A DNA stretch of 64,000 bases from Bacteroidaceae bacterium (lineage in GTDB: Bacteria; Bacteroidota; Bacteroidia; Bacteroidales; Bacteroidaceae). Each line of letters opens with the position of its first letter. The stretch's first letter is position 1. The notes under the pieces are model-generated. The model was not told the DNA's origin. It was given only the letters and a program-made list of their open reading frames with translations, and did no database searches. The position numbers and the translations under genes are program-made. Of the stretch, positions 27,356 to 35,576 are shown one piece after another. The stretch lies in the NCBI GenBank assembly GCA_017464345.1, contig JAFUAH010000025.1, forward strand, positions 26,433-90,432. Direction: 5' to 3'.

Positions 27356-27805
27356 CTACTCAGCCTCTTTGTGGTCGTCACCTTTGTCATCCAGGGTCTC
27401 TTCCGGCGTTTCATCAAATTCGGTGACTCCATTGTCGATGAGCAAGTTGTACCACTGGATAAGTTTCTTCACATCAGAGACATGTACGCGGTCTCGGTCG
27501 AAGGCAGGAAGCACCTCGGCCATGAACTGGAAAAGTTCATCCTTCGAGGCTGTCTTGACATCCACCGAAAGCACCTTTCCACCGTTCTCCTTAGTCTTGA
27601 TACTGTTCAGGACCTGACGCAAGGATACCTCTTCTTCATCGGTGTACATGGCGATATCGGCCAATGATATAATACGGTCTGTCGCAAAGGCAGGCATGCG
27701 TTTGTGCTGGCTGTCAAGTGTCTCCACAATGAGACTACGGTTACCACGGGACACCAGTTTGTAGAGTCCGGGCTTGCCAGAAATGGCGAGAATTGTTTTC
27801 AGCAT
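27356..27805 (-). CDS. DUF5606 domain protein
   Basis: 149 residues, soluble. The N-terminal part (LKTILAISGKPGLYKLVSRGNRSLIVETLD) is beta-rich like an SH3-type fold and matches DUF5606, a family of unknown function that in Bacteroidetes sits next to coaE and ybbR. The centre (TDEEEVSLRQVLNSIK) is helical and the C-terminal 20 residues are a strongly acidic tail. It is the last gene of the nusB-yajC-ybbR-coaE group, 33 bases after coaE. No enzymatic motif is seen; the fold would suit protein or nucleic-acid binding. Confidence 0.9.
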   Translation of the reverse strand: MLKTILAISGKPGLYKLVSRGNRSLIVETLDSQHKRMPAFATDRIISLADIAMYTDEEEVSLRQVLNSIKTKENGGKVLSVDVKTASKDELFQFMAEVLPAFDRDRVHVSDVKKLIQWYNLLIDNGVTEFDETPEETLDDKGDDHKEAE

Positions 27806-27838
27806 AACTGTAATTTTAATCTTTTTAATATTTTAGGA

Positions 27839-28426
27839 TTATAATATTTCTGGAACCAAGGAGCGTAAGATGCTCTTCAGTTGCTGTTTGACGTTCGTCT
27901 GCCCGTCGTTCATGAGCACATAGTCTGCCCTCTGGCGTGCAGCCTCGGGATGCTGTCGTTGCAGACGCTGCTTGATTTGGGCTTGCTCCAGTCCGTCACG
28001 TGCCATGATTCGTTGAACACGCACCTCCAGAGGAGCATCCACAAAGAGCACATGGTCCACCTCCGTCTCAAAATGACTTTCGTAAAGTATGGCACTCTCC
28101 ACAGCCACCAGTGGGGCGTGACGGAGGGACATCCATTCGCGCAAATCGTCCCGAACGGCAGGATGGATGATTTGGTTCACTTGCTTGTAATGTTCCTCTG
28201 AGGAGAACATGTACTGCGCCAAGTGCACTTTGTCCAGTTGGTTTTGCTCATCATATAAGTCTTTGTCCAAGGCTGTCAGTGCATCGATGACGTCAATGTC
28301 GGTAAGCGTGATTATGCGAGCGCGAATATCGCAGTTGTAGACAGGAATGCCAAAACCCTCTGTCAGTACACGACAAACGTAGGACTTGCCACTCCCCATG
28401 CCACCCGTAACACCCAGTCGCTTCAT
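27839..28426 (-). CDS. coaE: Dephospho-CoA kinase
   Basis: With the ATG at 28426 the protein is 195 residues and begins MKRLGVTGGMGSGKS, exactly where CoaE proteins usually begin. An upstream in-frame ATG at 28444 would add six residues and overlap ybbR; I prefer the inner start because it leaves a 4-base gap. CoaE phosphorylates the ribose 3'-hydroxyl of dephospho-CoA in the last step of CoA synthesis. Visible motifs are the P-loop GGMGSGKS, NCDIRAR for substrate binding, the lid region VQRIMARDGLEQAQIKQRL, and ADYVLMNDG near the C-terminus. Confidence 0.95.
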   Translation of the reverse strand: MKRLGVTGGMGSGKSYVCRVLTEGFGIPVYNCDIRARIITLTDIDVIDALTALDKDLYDEQNQLDKVHLAQYMFSSEEHYKQVNQIIHPAVRDDLREWMSLRHAPLVAVESAILYESHFETEVDHVLFVDAPLEVRVQRIMARDGLEQAQIKQRLQRQHPEAARQRADYVLMNDGQTNVKQQLKSILRSLVPEIL

Positions 28427-28430
28427 GATC

Positions 28431-29438
28431 TCAGTCTTCCTCATTGATGTTTTCCACCAGGAAGTCCAGTTCCTGTGGTTCGAAGCGAACGTTCGTCACC
28501 CCTTCGGGTATAGTCTTCAAGTGGACTGGAATTTTCGTTACTCCCTGATTTTGCAATTCCAGCAGTTCTTCGTAGGTGATGACAAACACGAAGTTACGCC
28601 GCGTCACCTCTTTGCTGCGTGCATAACCGATGGTGTAGGTGACCTTGATGGTGGAAGGGAATGTACGTAACTGCTTGTCACCGGGAAAATTCAGTGAAAC
28701 GACTGGCACTTCCACACTACTCTCCATGTAGACATCCACCAACGCCGTCACATTGACCCTGTCCGGTTCCACCTTCGCTCCCCGAATGGGGGCCAATTTC
28801 ACTTCCACAGTCGTGTTTTCCTTCAGGTCTGTCAGACTAACAGGTACCGTACGTACAGCCGTGAGTGTGTCCAAAGTGGAAGAAGCAGCAAAGACCTTCA
28901 CGTCGGCAGGGTCTGTCTGCAACTCCATCAGGTAGAAGCGTGGATTGGTCTCCACCTCACCGGTAACCACCACAGGCACCATGGCATGCATACCATGGTT
29001 GTAGTAGAATTCCAGCGTATCTGGACGTATGGACTGCACTTTGGAGGAAGAAAACAGACGTTCCTGCACAGCCTTCTGTATTTCGGAAGGGGACAGGCGT
29101 ACACGACCATTGGCCGTGCCGTTATCATAATCAGGGAATGGAATCTGTACGGGAGGAATCTTGTGGTTCCAGTATCGCAGCAGCGTGGTCCCCTTCTCCT
29201 TCACCGTGACGCGCAACTGGTCGGGCAACGGAGTAGTAACAACCACCTCTTCGGGAACGTCCACCAGTTCCAACGGCACCACGATTTCTGTCTCGAAAGT
29301 CTCATCTAGGGTTTGCAACAACCAAAAGACTGAAGAAACGAAAAGGAAAAAGAGAAAAACCAAGAACTCTCGGTTCCTGGCCGTAAACAGGAGTGTACGA
29401 ACCTTTTTCCACAAAGTCTGTATCCGTAACCGATTCAT
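28431..29438 (-). CDS. YbbR-like domain membrane-anchored protein
   Basis: 335 residues. One membrane helix at about 25-45 (EFLVFLFFLFVSSVFWLLQTL) anchors the protein with the rest outside the cytoplasm. The remainder is a string of YbbR-type beta repeats, recognisable by patterns such as VVTTPLPDQLRVTVKEKG and VEVKLAPIRGAKVEPDRVNVTALVDV. In Firmicutes the YbbR homologue CdaR regulates the diadenylate cyclase CdaA; no cyclase gene is adjacent here, so such a role cannot be claimed. It lies between yajC and coaE in an order common in Bacteroidetes. Confidence 0.93.
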   Translation of the reverse strand: MNRLRIQTLWKKVRTLLFTARNREFLVFLFFLFVSSVFWLLQTLDETFETEIVVPLELVDVPEEVVVTTPLPDQLRVTVKEKGTTLLRYWNHKIPPVQIPFPDYDNGTANGRVRLSPSEIQKAVQERLFSSSKVQSIRPDTLEFYYNHGMHAMVPVVVTGEVETNPRFYLMELQTDPADVKVFAASSTLDTLTAVRTVPVSLTDLKENTTVEVKLAPIRGAKVEPDRVNVTALVDVYMESSVEVPVVSLNFPGDKQLRTFPSTIKVTYTIGYARSKEVTRRNFVFVITYEELLELQNQGVTKIPVHLKTIPEGVTNVRFEPQELDFLVENINEED

Positions 29439-29469
29439 CTCATCCTCTTTCGTTCCGTCGGACTGACAT

Positions 29470-29790
29470 TCACATCTTGTCGTTAAGCGGAGCCGTGGCG
29501 TATACCGAATTGCGGTCTACTTTCACCTTCACGTCACGGGCTATTTCCACCATCAGCGTATTGTCGCTCTCATCGATGGACTTCACCGTCCCATACAGTC
29601 CGCCAGCCGTCACCACGGAGGAACCCACAGTGATGCTGTTGCGGAAGTTCTGAATCTCTTTCTGCTTTTTCTGTTGCGGACGAATCATGAAAAACCACAT
29701 GATGGCAAAGATGACCACCATCATGATAATGAATTGCATGCCGCCACCCTGTGGCTGGCTTGCCTGAAGCATTACAAATAACATATTCAT
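29470..29790 (-). CDS. yajC: Sec translocon accessory subunit YajC
   Basis: 106 residues, the normal size. A single membrane helix at about 18-36 (MQFIIMMVVIFAIMWFFMI) is followed directly by the YajC signature RPQQKKQKEIQNF and a small cytoplasmic SH3-like domain (ITVGSSVVTAGGLYGTVKSI). YajC associates with SecDF at the protein-export channel. It lies between nusB and ybbR; a 76-base gap separates it from nusB and 31 bases from ybbR. Confidence 0.97.
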   Translation of the reverse strand: MNMLFVMLQASQPQGGGMQFIIMMVVIFAIMWFFMIRPQQKKQKEIQNFRNSITVGSSVVTAGGLYGTVKSIDESDNTLMVEIARDVKVKVDRNSVYATAPLNDKM

Positions 29791-29866
29791 AGTCTTTTTG
29801 CGTTTTTGTTTCTTTTTATATTATAACCATAAAATTATGGCACCGTGAGTTCCCGTAATGCGAGTC

Positions 29867-30799
29867 TCACAGTGCCTTCTTCACCAAACGTCCCTCATTG
29901 AGCAAACGCTTGGCCATCGTGTCCAACATTCCATTTATAAATCCACTGCTGCGGGGGGTACTGTACATTTTGGCCAGTTCCACATACTCATTGATGCTCA
30001 CCGAGAGCGGGATTTCAGGAAAGGAGGTTATTTCGGCCAAGGCCACCTGCATGATAATCAAATCCATTTGCGCAATGCGCTCCAAGTCCCAGTGCTCGGT
30101 CTGCTCCTCCACCAACTGGCGGAAGTAGCCCTCGCTATCAATTGCCGTCCGGAAGAGTGTCCGGGCAAACTCAATATCATCGTCATCTTTGAACTCTGGC
30201 AAAAGCTTCTGCTGAGCTCCATTCGAAGCATCAAAGCGACGTATGGTCTTCAGGACAAAAGTGTCCACGATAGACTTATCATCATTCCAGTACAAACTGC
30301 GCTCCTCCAATATATCATCCAGTTCTTCATTGTTTGTCAATAATTTACGATAAATCTGTCGCCAAAGTTCCCGATCCTCTTCATACGAACTTTTACCACT
30401 TGCAATGTAGGCTTGGTAGAAGTCCTGTTCCGTGATGCGCGTATAGATCCGGCGGAGGAAGTCTTCCTCATCTCCCCAAATGACACTCTGGCTTTCCTGG
30501 AAGGCGGCCAGTTCCTCATTCATCCTCAGCTGGGCTACAAAGCGGTTCTCCACAAACTTCGTCGAAACAACTCCAGGTTCGTTCAGACGACGGGCCCGGC
30601 TCTGCTGCATTTCCACGATACGTGTGGCCATGTGTGTCAGGCTAACAATAAGAAGGAGCAGGGTGTGATACAATTCGTAAGCCTTGTCCAGGCTAAACAT
30701 GAATTCTTTCTCGGCAGCCTCCATCGTTTTACCTTCGTTACCATAATAAGCGTAAACGAGTTGAACTACCTTAATTCTAATCAATTCGCGATTAATCAT
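29867..30799 (-). CDS. nusB: Transcription antitermination protein NusB, long Bacteroidetes form
   Basis: 310 residues, about twice the E. coli protein. The NusB helical fold occupies the C-terminal half (about 150-300), with the end block VDTFVLKTIRRF...LMQVALAEI and SINEYVELAKMYSTPRSSGFINGMLDTMA being characteristic. The N-terminal half begins like NusB (INRELIRIKVVQLVYAYY) and carries extra helices, a layout I know from other Bacteroidetes. NusB binds boxA RNA with ribosomal protein S10 to prevent termination in rRNA operons. It is the first gene of its leftward group. Confidence 0.95.
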   Translation of the reverse strand: MINRELIRIKVVQLVYAYYGNEGKTMEAAEKEFMFSLDKAYELYHTLLLLIVSLTHMATRIVEMQQSRARRLNEPGVVSTKFVENRFVAQLRMNEELAAFQESQSVIWGDEEDFLRRIYTRITEQDFYQAYIASGKSSYEEDRELWRQIYRKLLTNNEELDDILEERSLYWNDDKSIVDTFVLKTIRRFDASNGAQQKLLPEFKDDDDIEFARTLFRTAIDSEGYFRQLVEEQTEHWDLERIAQMDLIIMQVALAEITSFPEIPLSVSINEYVELAKMYSTPRSSGFINGMLDTMAKRLLNEGRLVKKAL

Positions 30800-30845
30800 A
30801 TACTCAAATTATCAAAGAATGCTGTTTTTTTGCCTAATTATTGTG

Positions 30846-30853
30846 CAAAATTA
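30846..30853 (-). promoter_or_regulatory. Possible -7 element for the nusB operon
   Basis: TAATTTTG on the minus strand, a consensus -7 match 46 bases before the nusB ATG. At the proper spacing there is no TTTG box, so this is only a candidate. The 157-base divergent gap up to DUF3276 is very A+T-rich. Confidence 0.35.
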
Positions 30854-30893
30854 TACAATTTATGCTAAATAAAAGCACTTTATGCCATTTTTT

Positions 30894-30925
30894 TTTGGTG
30901 GAAAGAAAAAATATATGCAACTTTG
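30894..30925 (+). promoter_or_regulatory. Promoter for DUF3276 gene
   Basis: TTTG at 30894-30897, a 20-base spacer, then CAACTTTG at 30918-30925 (one mismatch to TAnnTTTG), 31 bases before the ATG at 30957. Confidence 0.6.
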
Positions 30926-30956
30926 AACCCGAAAACTCAAACATTATCAATCTATT

Positions 30957-31301
30957 ATGGAAGATTTCAAAAGAAGCGAAGAAAATAACCGGGAAAAAGG
31001 AATCGTTTTTTCACGGACGGTCAAGGCTGGCAAGCGCATCTACTACATCGATGTCAAGCGTAATCGAAAGGACGAATTGTACTTAGCTTTCACCGAAAGC
31101 AAGAAAATAGTCTCTGGTGCCGAGATTGCCAATCCGAGCATAACTTTCGAGAAGCACAAGATATTCCTGTACAGAGAAGATTTCGACAACTTCCTGAAAT
31201 CCACCCAGGAAGCCATCGCATACATAGAAGGACAGCAGGGCAAGTCGGAACCACGGCCTGAAAGCAATGAGGCTGAAATCAAAATCGACCTCGATTTCTA
31301 A
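30957..31301 (+). CDS. DUF3276 / PUR-alpha-like nucleic-acid-binding protein
   Basis: 114 residues. Residues about 15-85 (GIVFSRTVKAGKRIYYIDVKRNRKDELYLAFTES, then KHKIFLYREDFDNFLKSTQEAI) match the DUF3276 family, which has the PUR-domain fold found in eukaryotic Pur-alpha, a single-stranded DNA/RNA binder. The basic beta strands and the final helix are both clear. The C-terminal 20 residues are a low-complexity acidic tail. The gene stands alone with its own promoter. The cellular target is unknown in this phylum. Confidence 0.93.
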   Translation: MEDFKRSEENNREKGIVFSRTVKAGKRIYYIDVKRNRKDELYLAFTESKKIVSGAEIANPSITFEKHKIFLYREDFDNFLKSTQEAIAYIEGQQGKSEPRPESNEAEIKIDLDF

Positions 31302-31321
31302 TTTCAAAAGGGTTGATACAG

Positions 31322-31373
31322 ATTACGAATTACGAAATTTGGCAGGAAATCAAAAAAAATCGTAATTCGTAAT
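31322..31373. repeat. 13-bp inverted repeat made of ATTACGA words
   Basis: ATTACGAATTACG at 31322-31334 is the exact reverse complement of CGTAATTCGTAAT at 31361-31373. Both arms are themselves short tandem repeats. It lies 20 bases after the DUF3276 stop and before the rplY promoter, so it may serve as a terminator although the T tract is poor. Confidence 0.75.
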
Positions 31374-31394
31374 TCGTATTTCGCATTTATTTTG

Positions 31395-31402
31395 TATCTT
31401 TG
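31395..31402 (+). promoter_or_regulatory. -7 element for rplY-pth
   Basis: TATCTTTG, a full -7 match, leaving an untranslated leader of roughly 80 bases before the rplY ATG. The -33 region has only TTCG at 18-base spacing. Confidence 0.5.
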
Positions 31403-31488
31403 CAGCCGCTTTCGGAGCACATCCGTGTGATGGCGAATTAAGCAATGAGAACTTAATTTAGAGTAACACACTAAAAAACAAAGAACAA

Positions 31489-32085
31489 ATGAAAAGTATT
31501 GACATCAAAGGTACCGTACGTACCGAGACTGGCAAAAAGGCAAGCAAGTTGGCCCGCAAAGAGGGGCTAGTACCCTGTAACTTGTATGGTGAAGCACGCG
31601 GCGAGAACGGTCTGCCTGTAGCACTGAGTTTCACCGTGACCACAGCAGGCCTGCGCAATCTGGTTTACACTCCCGAAATCTACAGCGTAAACCTCGACAT
31701 CGACGGCAAGCAATACACCGCTGTCATGCGCGAGTTGCAGTTCCACCCCGTTAGCGACCAGCTCCTGCACGTCGATTTCTACGAGGTAACTCCCGAGAAG
31801 CCCATCGTGATGGAAGTCCCCATCAAGCTCAATGGTCTGGCCGAGGGCGTACGCGCCGGTGGTAAGCTGGCTGCCAACGTCCGCAAGCTGAAGGTACGCG
31901 CTCCCTATACGCAGATTCCCGAGCGTCTGGACATCGACGTGACAAACCTGGGCCTGGGTAAGACCATCAAGGCCGGCGAACTCAAGTTCGAAGGTCTGGA
32001 ACTGGTAACGCCCGCCAGCGTTGTCGTATGCCAGGTGAAGATGACACGTAGCGCCATGAGTGCTGCTGCCAAGGCTCAGGCATGA
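31489..32085 (+). CDS. rplY: 50S ribosomal protein L25, long (CTC) form
   Basis: 198 residues, the two-domain CTC-type L25. The N-terminal L25 domain binds 5S rRNA ([31 protein letters not shown]). The C-terminal beta domain follows from about residue 95 ([30 protein letters not shown]). The C-terminus ends in a short alanine-rich tail. It overlaps the pth start by four bases (ATGA, 32082-32085). This L25-Pth order is common in bacteria. Confidence 0.97.
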   Translation: MKSIDIKGTVRTETGKKASKLARKEGLVPCNLYGEARGENGLPVALSFTVTTAGLRNLVYTPEIYSVNLDIDGKQYTAVMRELQFHPVSDQLLHVDFYEVTPEKPIVMEVPIKLNGLAEGVRAGGKLAANVRKLKVRAPYTQIPERLDIDVTNLGLGKTIKAGELKFEGLELVTPASVVVCQVKMTRSAMSAAAKAQA

Positions 32086-32699
32086 TAGCCCTACTACGCC
32101 GTCTCTTGGGACGGAGTGAAAAGCAAGAAACGAGCATGAAGCACCTGATTGTCGGTTTGGGCAACATCGGTCCTGAATACGATGGAACCCGCCACAACAT
32201 AGGATTCAGAGTATTGGACGCTCTCGCACGAGCGTCCAATACTTCTTTTCAAGACAAGAGATATGGTTTTGTGGCCCACATGCGGGTCAAAAATCAGGAA
32301 CTTGTCCTTCTGAAGCCCTCTACCTACATGAATCTCTCGGGCAACGCCGTTCGCTACTGGATGCAACAAGAGAAGATTCCTTTGGAAAACCTACTGGTCA
32401 TTGTCGATGACCTTTCTCTGCCTGTAGGCACCATCCGCATGAGGCAGAACGGAGCCGACGGGGGGCACAACGGACTAAAGCACATCGCCCAGACGCTGGG
32501 CACACAGTCCTATAACCGCCTGAAATTCGGCATTGGCAACGACTTTCCCCGTGGTGGCCAAGTGGACTTCGTGCTCGGCCGTTTCTCACCCGAAGACAAC
32601 AAACTCGTGGACGAAAAAGTACCCACCGCCTGTGATGCCATCAAGGCCTACGCCCTCAGCGGTATGCAGTTTGCCATGTGCAACTACAACGGGAAGTAA
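32082..32699 (+). CDS. pth: Peptidyl-tRNA hydrolase
   Basis: 205 residues from the ATG that overlaps the rplY stop. A second in-frame ATG at 32136 would give 187 residues starting [12 protein letters not shown], which is where many Pth proteins start; the upstream choice adds a basic 18-residue leader and is favoured only by the ATGA coupling. Pth releases peptides from peptidyl-tRNAs that drop off the ribosome. Family landmarks: [19 protein letters not shown] with the catalytic His, [32 protein letters not shown] with the catalytic Asp, and GGHNGLKHI. Confidence 0.95.
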   Translation: MIALLRRLLGRSEKQETSMKHLIVGLGNIGPEYDGTRHNIGFRVLDALARASNTSFQDKRYGFVAHMRVKNQELVLLKPSTYMNLSGNAVRYWMQQEKIPLENLLVIVDDLSLPVGTIRMRQNGADGGHNGLKHIAQTLGTQSYNRLKFGIGNDFPRGGQVDFVLGRFSPEDNKLVDEKVPTACDAIKAYALSGMQFAMCNYNGK

Positions 32700-32703
32700 C
32701 ATC

Positions 32704-32985
32704 GTGATACCTTGTCCCTTTCACGTACTCACGGGGCTCAACTGCCCCCTATGCGGCACACAACGGCTGGTTGTGGCCTTGCTACATGGTCATTGGGGCG
32801 AAGCATTCCATTACAACCCCTTGCTTTTCACGGCAATACCGATTGTACTCGTCGTAGGCCTGCTCTGGTTCACGCACAAAGGGCTAAGACCACGCCTGCG
32901 AGCTCTTTATGCAGACAAGGCCCTACTTTTATACTTGATTATTTTGTTTTTATGGGGTATTGGACGTAATTTTTACGGAATATAA
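32704..32985 (+). CDS. DUF2752 membrane protein, GTG start
   Basis: 93 residues from the GTG at 32704, four bases after the pth stop. It opens MIPCPFHVLTGLNCPLCGTQR, the defining DUF2752 pattern (C-P-x-x-x-x-T-G-x-x-C-P-x-C-G-x-x-R), and is followed by two hydrophobic helices. An ATG start at 32635 is possible but would overlap pth by 65 bases. DUF2752 proteins are small inner-membrane proteins of unknown function; the three Cys suggest metal or redox binding. It continues the rplY-pth operon. Confidence 0.85.
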   Translation: MIPCPFHVLTGLNCPLCGTQRLVVALLHGHWGEAFHYNPLLFTAIPIVLVVGLLWFTHKGLRPRLRALYADKALLLYLIILFLWGIGRNFYGI

Positions 32986-33007
32986 CCGCCCTTTTACTTT
33001 TTTTTCG

Positions 33008-33015
33008 TAATTTTG
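33008..33015 (+). promoter_or_regulatory. Possible -7 element upstream of 33055 gene
   Basis: TAATTTTG matches the -7 consensus 40 bases before the ATG at 33055; no -33 box is found at the expected distance. Confidence 0.35.
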
Positions 33016-33054
33016 TATGAATTTTTATCTGATTAAACCTATAACTACAAAATT

Positions 33055-33816
33055 ATGACAACAACATTCAAACAACTGAGTCTTGACACGATTTGGAACT
33101 TGTCGTGGAATCAAGCCAAGAAACACTTTATTATCATTTTTGCCATGAACGTCATCATCTGGCTGTGTAGACAAATCAGTGGATTGTTTGCCAACACTAC
33201 GCCTTTGTTGATGATGCTGAAGGATACGGTCAAATATGACGACCCAGAGTTGATTGCCAACATGATGACGTCCATGCTACTTAGTATCTTGCCAATGATG
33301 CTCCTTGGCAGTTTCATCGGATGGCTGGCATCGTCCTATTTCAGCGTATCCCTGTACCGCCTGCTCATGGATGGTGTAAAAGAAATGAAGTTGGACATGA
33401 CCGAACGCATCAAAGGGGCATGGACTGGCTACATCAACTACATCATTACGGTATTTGTGTATAACCTCGTAATTGCCATTGCCACCTGTCTTTGCATACT
33501 GCCTGGTATATTCCTATCGGTGCGCCTGTTGCTCGTCCCCATCATTGCAGCCAACAAGCCCCACCAATCCCTGGGCGACACCTTTAGCGAATCATGGAAT
33601 CTCACCCGCGGACACTTCTGGACGCTGATTGGTTATGGCATCGTTGCCGGCCTCATCAACATTGTGGGCTTCATCTGCTGCTGCGTGGGTGTACTCTTCA
33701 CCATGATTATCACCCAGTTCATGCTGGCCAATGTTTATTACATGCTCTCCTATGAAGAGCCCGAAGAGAAAATTGTAGTCGAAGAAGAGATTACCGCCAC
33801 GGCCTCCGAGGCATAA
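33055..33816 (+). CDS. Multipass inner-membrane protein of unknown function
   Basis: 253 residues with about six hydrophobic segments: near 23-45, 75-100, 128-165 (two), 195-230 (two). The loop between the middle pairs (SVRLLLVPIIAANKPHQSLGDTFSESWNLTRGHFWTL) resembles the conserved S-x-x-L-x-x-G pattern of DUF975/YciC-like membrane proteins, where F-x-E-S-W is typical. The C-terminal 20 residues are a negatively charged cytoplasmic tail. It is followed after 13 bases by pepT. No transport or enzyme motif is identifiable. Confidence 0.88.
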   Translation: MTTTFKQLSLDTIWNLSWNQAKKHFIIIFAMNVIIWLCRQISGLFANTTPLLMMLKDTVKYDDPELIANMMTSMLLSILPMMLLGSFIGWLASSYFSVSLYRLLMDGVKEMKLDMTERIKGAWTGYINYIITVFVYNLVIAIATCLCILPGIFLSVRLLLVPIIAANKPHQSLGDTFSESWNLTRGHFWTLIGYGIVAGLINIVGFICCCVGVLFTMIITQFMLANVYYMLSYEEPEEKIVVEEEITATASEA

Positions 33817-33829
33817 TTCTAGCTGAGTT

Positions 33830-35065
33830 ATGACCGGACTGGTTGAAAGATTCCTGAAATATGTGTCGTTCGACACGCAGTCGAGCGAGGAGTGCGAAAC
33901 AGAATGCCCCAGTACTGCCAAGCAATTCTGCTTAGCTGAGTATCTGCGGGACGAACTGACTGCGCTGGGCTTGCAGGACGTGGAAGTGGACGAACATGCA
34001 TACGTCTATGCCACGTTGCCGGCCAACACCACCAAGACGGTGCCCACCATCGGCTTTATCGCCCACATGGACACCAGTCCCGATTGCTCGGGTCAGGATG
34101 TCACCCCCCGTATCATCCACAACTACAATGGCACAGACATCGTGCTCAACGAGGCAGAAGGCATTGTGACCCGTGTGGAGCAATTTCCCGAACTGCTTCA
34201 GCATGTGGGCGAAGACCTTATCGTAACCGACGGCACCACCCTACTCGGGGCAGACGACAAGGCTGGTATTGCCGAGATTGTCACGGCCATGGCCTACTTG
34301 CTGGAGCATCCCGAAATCGAGCATGGGCGCATCCGAGTGGCATTCAACCCCGACGAGGAAATCGGCATGGGTGCGCATCGTTTCGATGTAGAGAAGTTCG
34401 GCTGCCAGTGGGCATATACCATGGACGGTAGCGAAGTGGGCGAACTGGAGTACGAAAACTTCAATGCAGCCGCGGCCAAAGTCACCATCAAGGGAAGAAA
34501 TGTACATCCGGGCTATGCCAAAGGAAAGATGGTGAATGCCAACTATCTGGCCTACCGTTTCATCGGTCTGCTCCACCCACAACAGCGCCCAGAGACGACG
34601 GAAGGTTACGAAGGCTTCTTCCATCTGACCAGCATGAGCGGCACAGTGGAAGAGGCCACACTGAGCTACATCATCCGCGACCATGACCGGGAGAAGTTCG
34701 AGGCAAGGAAGAGGGATTTCCAAGCTGTCGTTGATTTCCTAAACAAGGAATTTGGCGAAGGTACAGCCACCGCCACTGTCCGCGACCAGTATTACAACAT
34801 GCTGGAACAGTTGCAGGACAAACCACACGTCACCGACATTGCCCGTCTGGCCATTGAGCAGGCATGTGGACATTGCACGGTCATTCCCATCCGTGGCGGA
34901 ACGGACGGTGCCCAGTTGAGTTTCAGGGGTCTCCCCTGCCCCAACATCTTTGCTGGTGGTCTGAATTTCCATGGTCGCAATGAGTTTGTACCCATCCAGA
35001 GCATGGAGAAAGCCACCGAAGTGATTGTCAACATCTGCAGACTGGTAGCCCAAGCAAGCAGATAG
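33830..35065 (+). CDS. pepT: Peptidase T (tripeptide aminopeptidase)
   Basis: 411 residues, the normal size. It removes the N-terminal residue from tripeptides in the cytosol. It is a two-zinc M20 metallopeptidase; the metal ligands are visible in [11 protein letters not shown] (His, Asp), [13 protein letters not shown] (bridging Asp), [15 protein letters not shown] (Glu pair) and [19 protein letters not shown] (C-terminal His). The dimerisation lid lies at about 205-320, with [16 protein letters not shown] at its start. It lies between a membrane protein gene and an S4 protein gene, all rightward. Confidence 0.97.
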   Translation: MTGLVERFLKYVSFDTQSSEECETECPSTAKQFCLAEYLRDELTALGLQDVEVDEHAYVYATLPANTTKTVPTIGFIAHMDTSPDCSGQDVTPRIIHNYNGTDIVLNEAEGIVTRVEQFPELLQHVGEDLIVTDGTTLLGADDKAGIAEIVTAMAYLLEHPEIEHGRIRVAFNPDEEIGMGAHRFDVEKFGCQWAYTMDGSEVGELEYENFNAAAAKVTIKGRNVHPGYAKGKMVNANYLAYRFIGLLHPQQRPETTEGYEGFFHLTSMSGTVEEATLSYIIRDHDREKFEARKRDFQAVVDFLNKEFGEGTATATVRDQYYNMLEQLQDKPHVTDIARLAIEQACGHCTVIPIRGGTDGAQLSFRGLPCPNIFAGGLNFHGRNEFVPIQSMEKATEVIVNICRLVAQASR

Positions 35066-35092
35066 ACTAGTAAGACTAGTCCGACTAGTCAA
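35066..35092. repeat. GACTAGT short repeat after pepT
   Basis: Three copies of GACTAGTM in 27 bases directly after the pepT stop. Low-complexity junction repeat, no terminator structure. Confidence 0.7.
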
Positions 35093-35112
35093 GCTCGAAT
35101 AGCCTAGAAAAC

Positions 35113-35541
35113 ATGAACAACGAAGCCAGAGTCGATAAATGGTTGTGGGCAGCCCGCATCTTCAAGACACGGAGCATTGCCGCTGCCGCCTGCAAGAAAG
35201 GGCAGGTATGCATTGACGGCAAACAACTGAAGCCCTCACGCATGGTAAAGGTCGGCGACACGGTGGATGTTAAGAAACCGCCTATCACCTATTCCTTCAA
35301 GATACTGCAGGCCATCGAACATCGCGTGGGTGCCAAGCTCATCCCCGAAGTGCTGGAAAATGTAACCAGTCCCGAACAATACGAATTGCTGGAGATGAGC
35401 AAAATTAGCGGTTTCGTGGATCGTGCCCGCGGTACAGGCCGACCGACTAAGAAGGAACGCCGCGCACTGGACGACTTCAAGGAAGATACCCCTGTATTCT
35501 TCAGTGACTTCGATTTTGACATGGACGATGACGAGGTGTAG
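35113..35541 (+). CDS. S4-domain RNA-binding protein, Hsp15-like
   Basis: 142 residues. An S4 domain fills about 5-55 (VDKWLWAARIFKTRSIAAAACKKGQVCIDGKQLKPSRMVKVGDTVDV), the arrangement of heat-shock protein 15, which binds stalled 50S subunits carrying nascent chains. After it comes a basic stretch (RARGTGRPTKKERRALDDF), which usually lies at the C-terminus of Hsp15, and then a strongly acidic tail (FSDFDFDMDDDEV) that is extra relative to E. coli. The gene is 47 bases after pepT. A ribosome-quality-control role is likely from the family but not shown here. Confidence 0.92.
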   Translation: MNNEARVDKWLWAARIFKTRSIAAAACKKGQVCIDGKQLKPSRMVKVGDTVDVKKPPITYSFKILQAIEHRVGAKLIPEVLENVTSPEQYELLEMSKISGFVDRARGTGRPTKKERRALDDFKEDTPVFFSDFDFDMDDDEV

Positions 35542-35576
35542 AAACCACGAATTGCACAAATTAACACGAATAGAAC

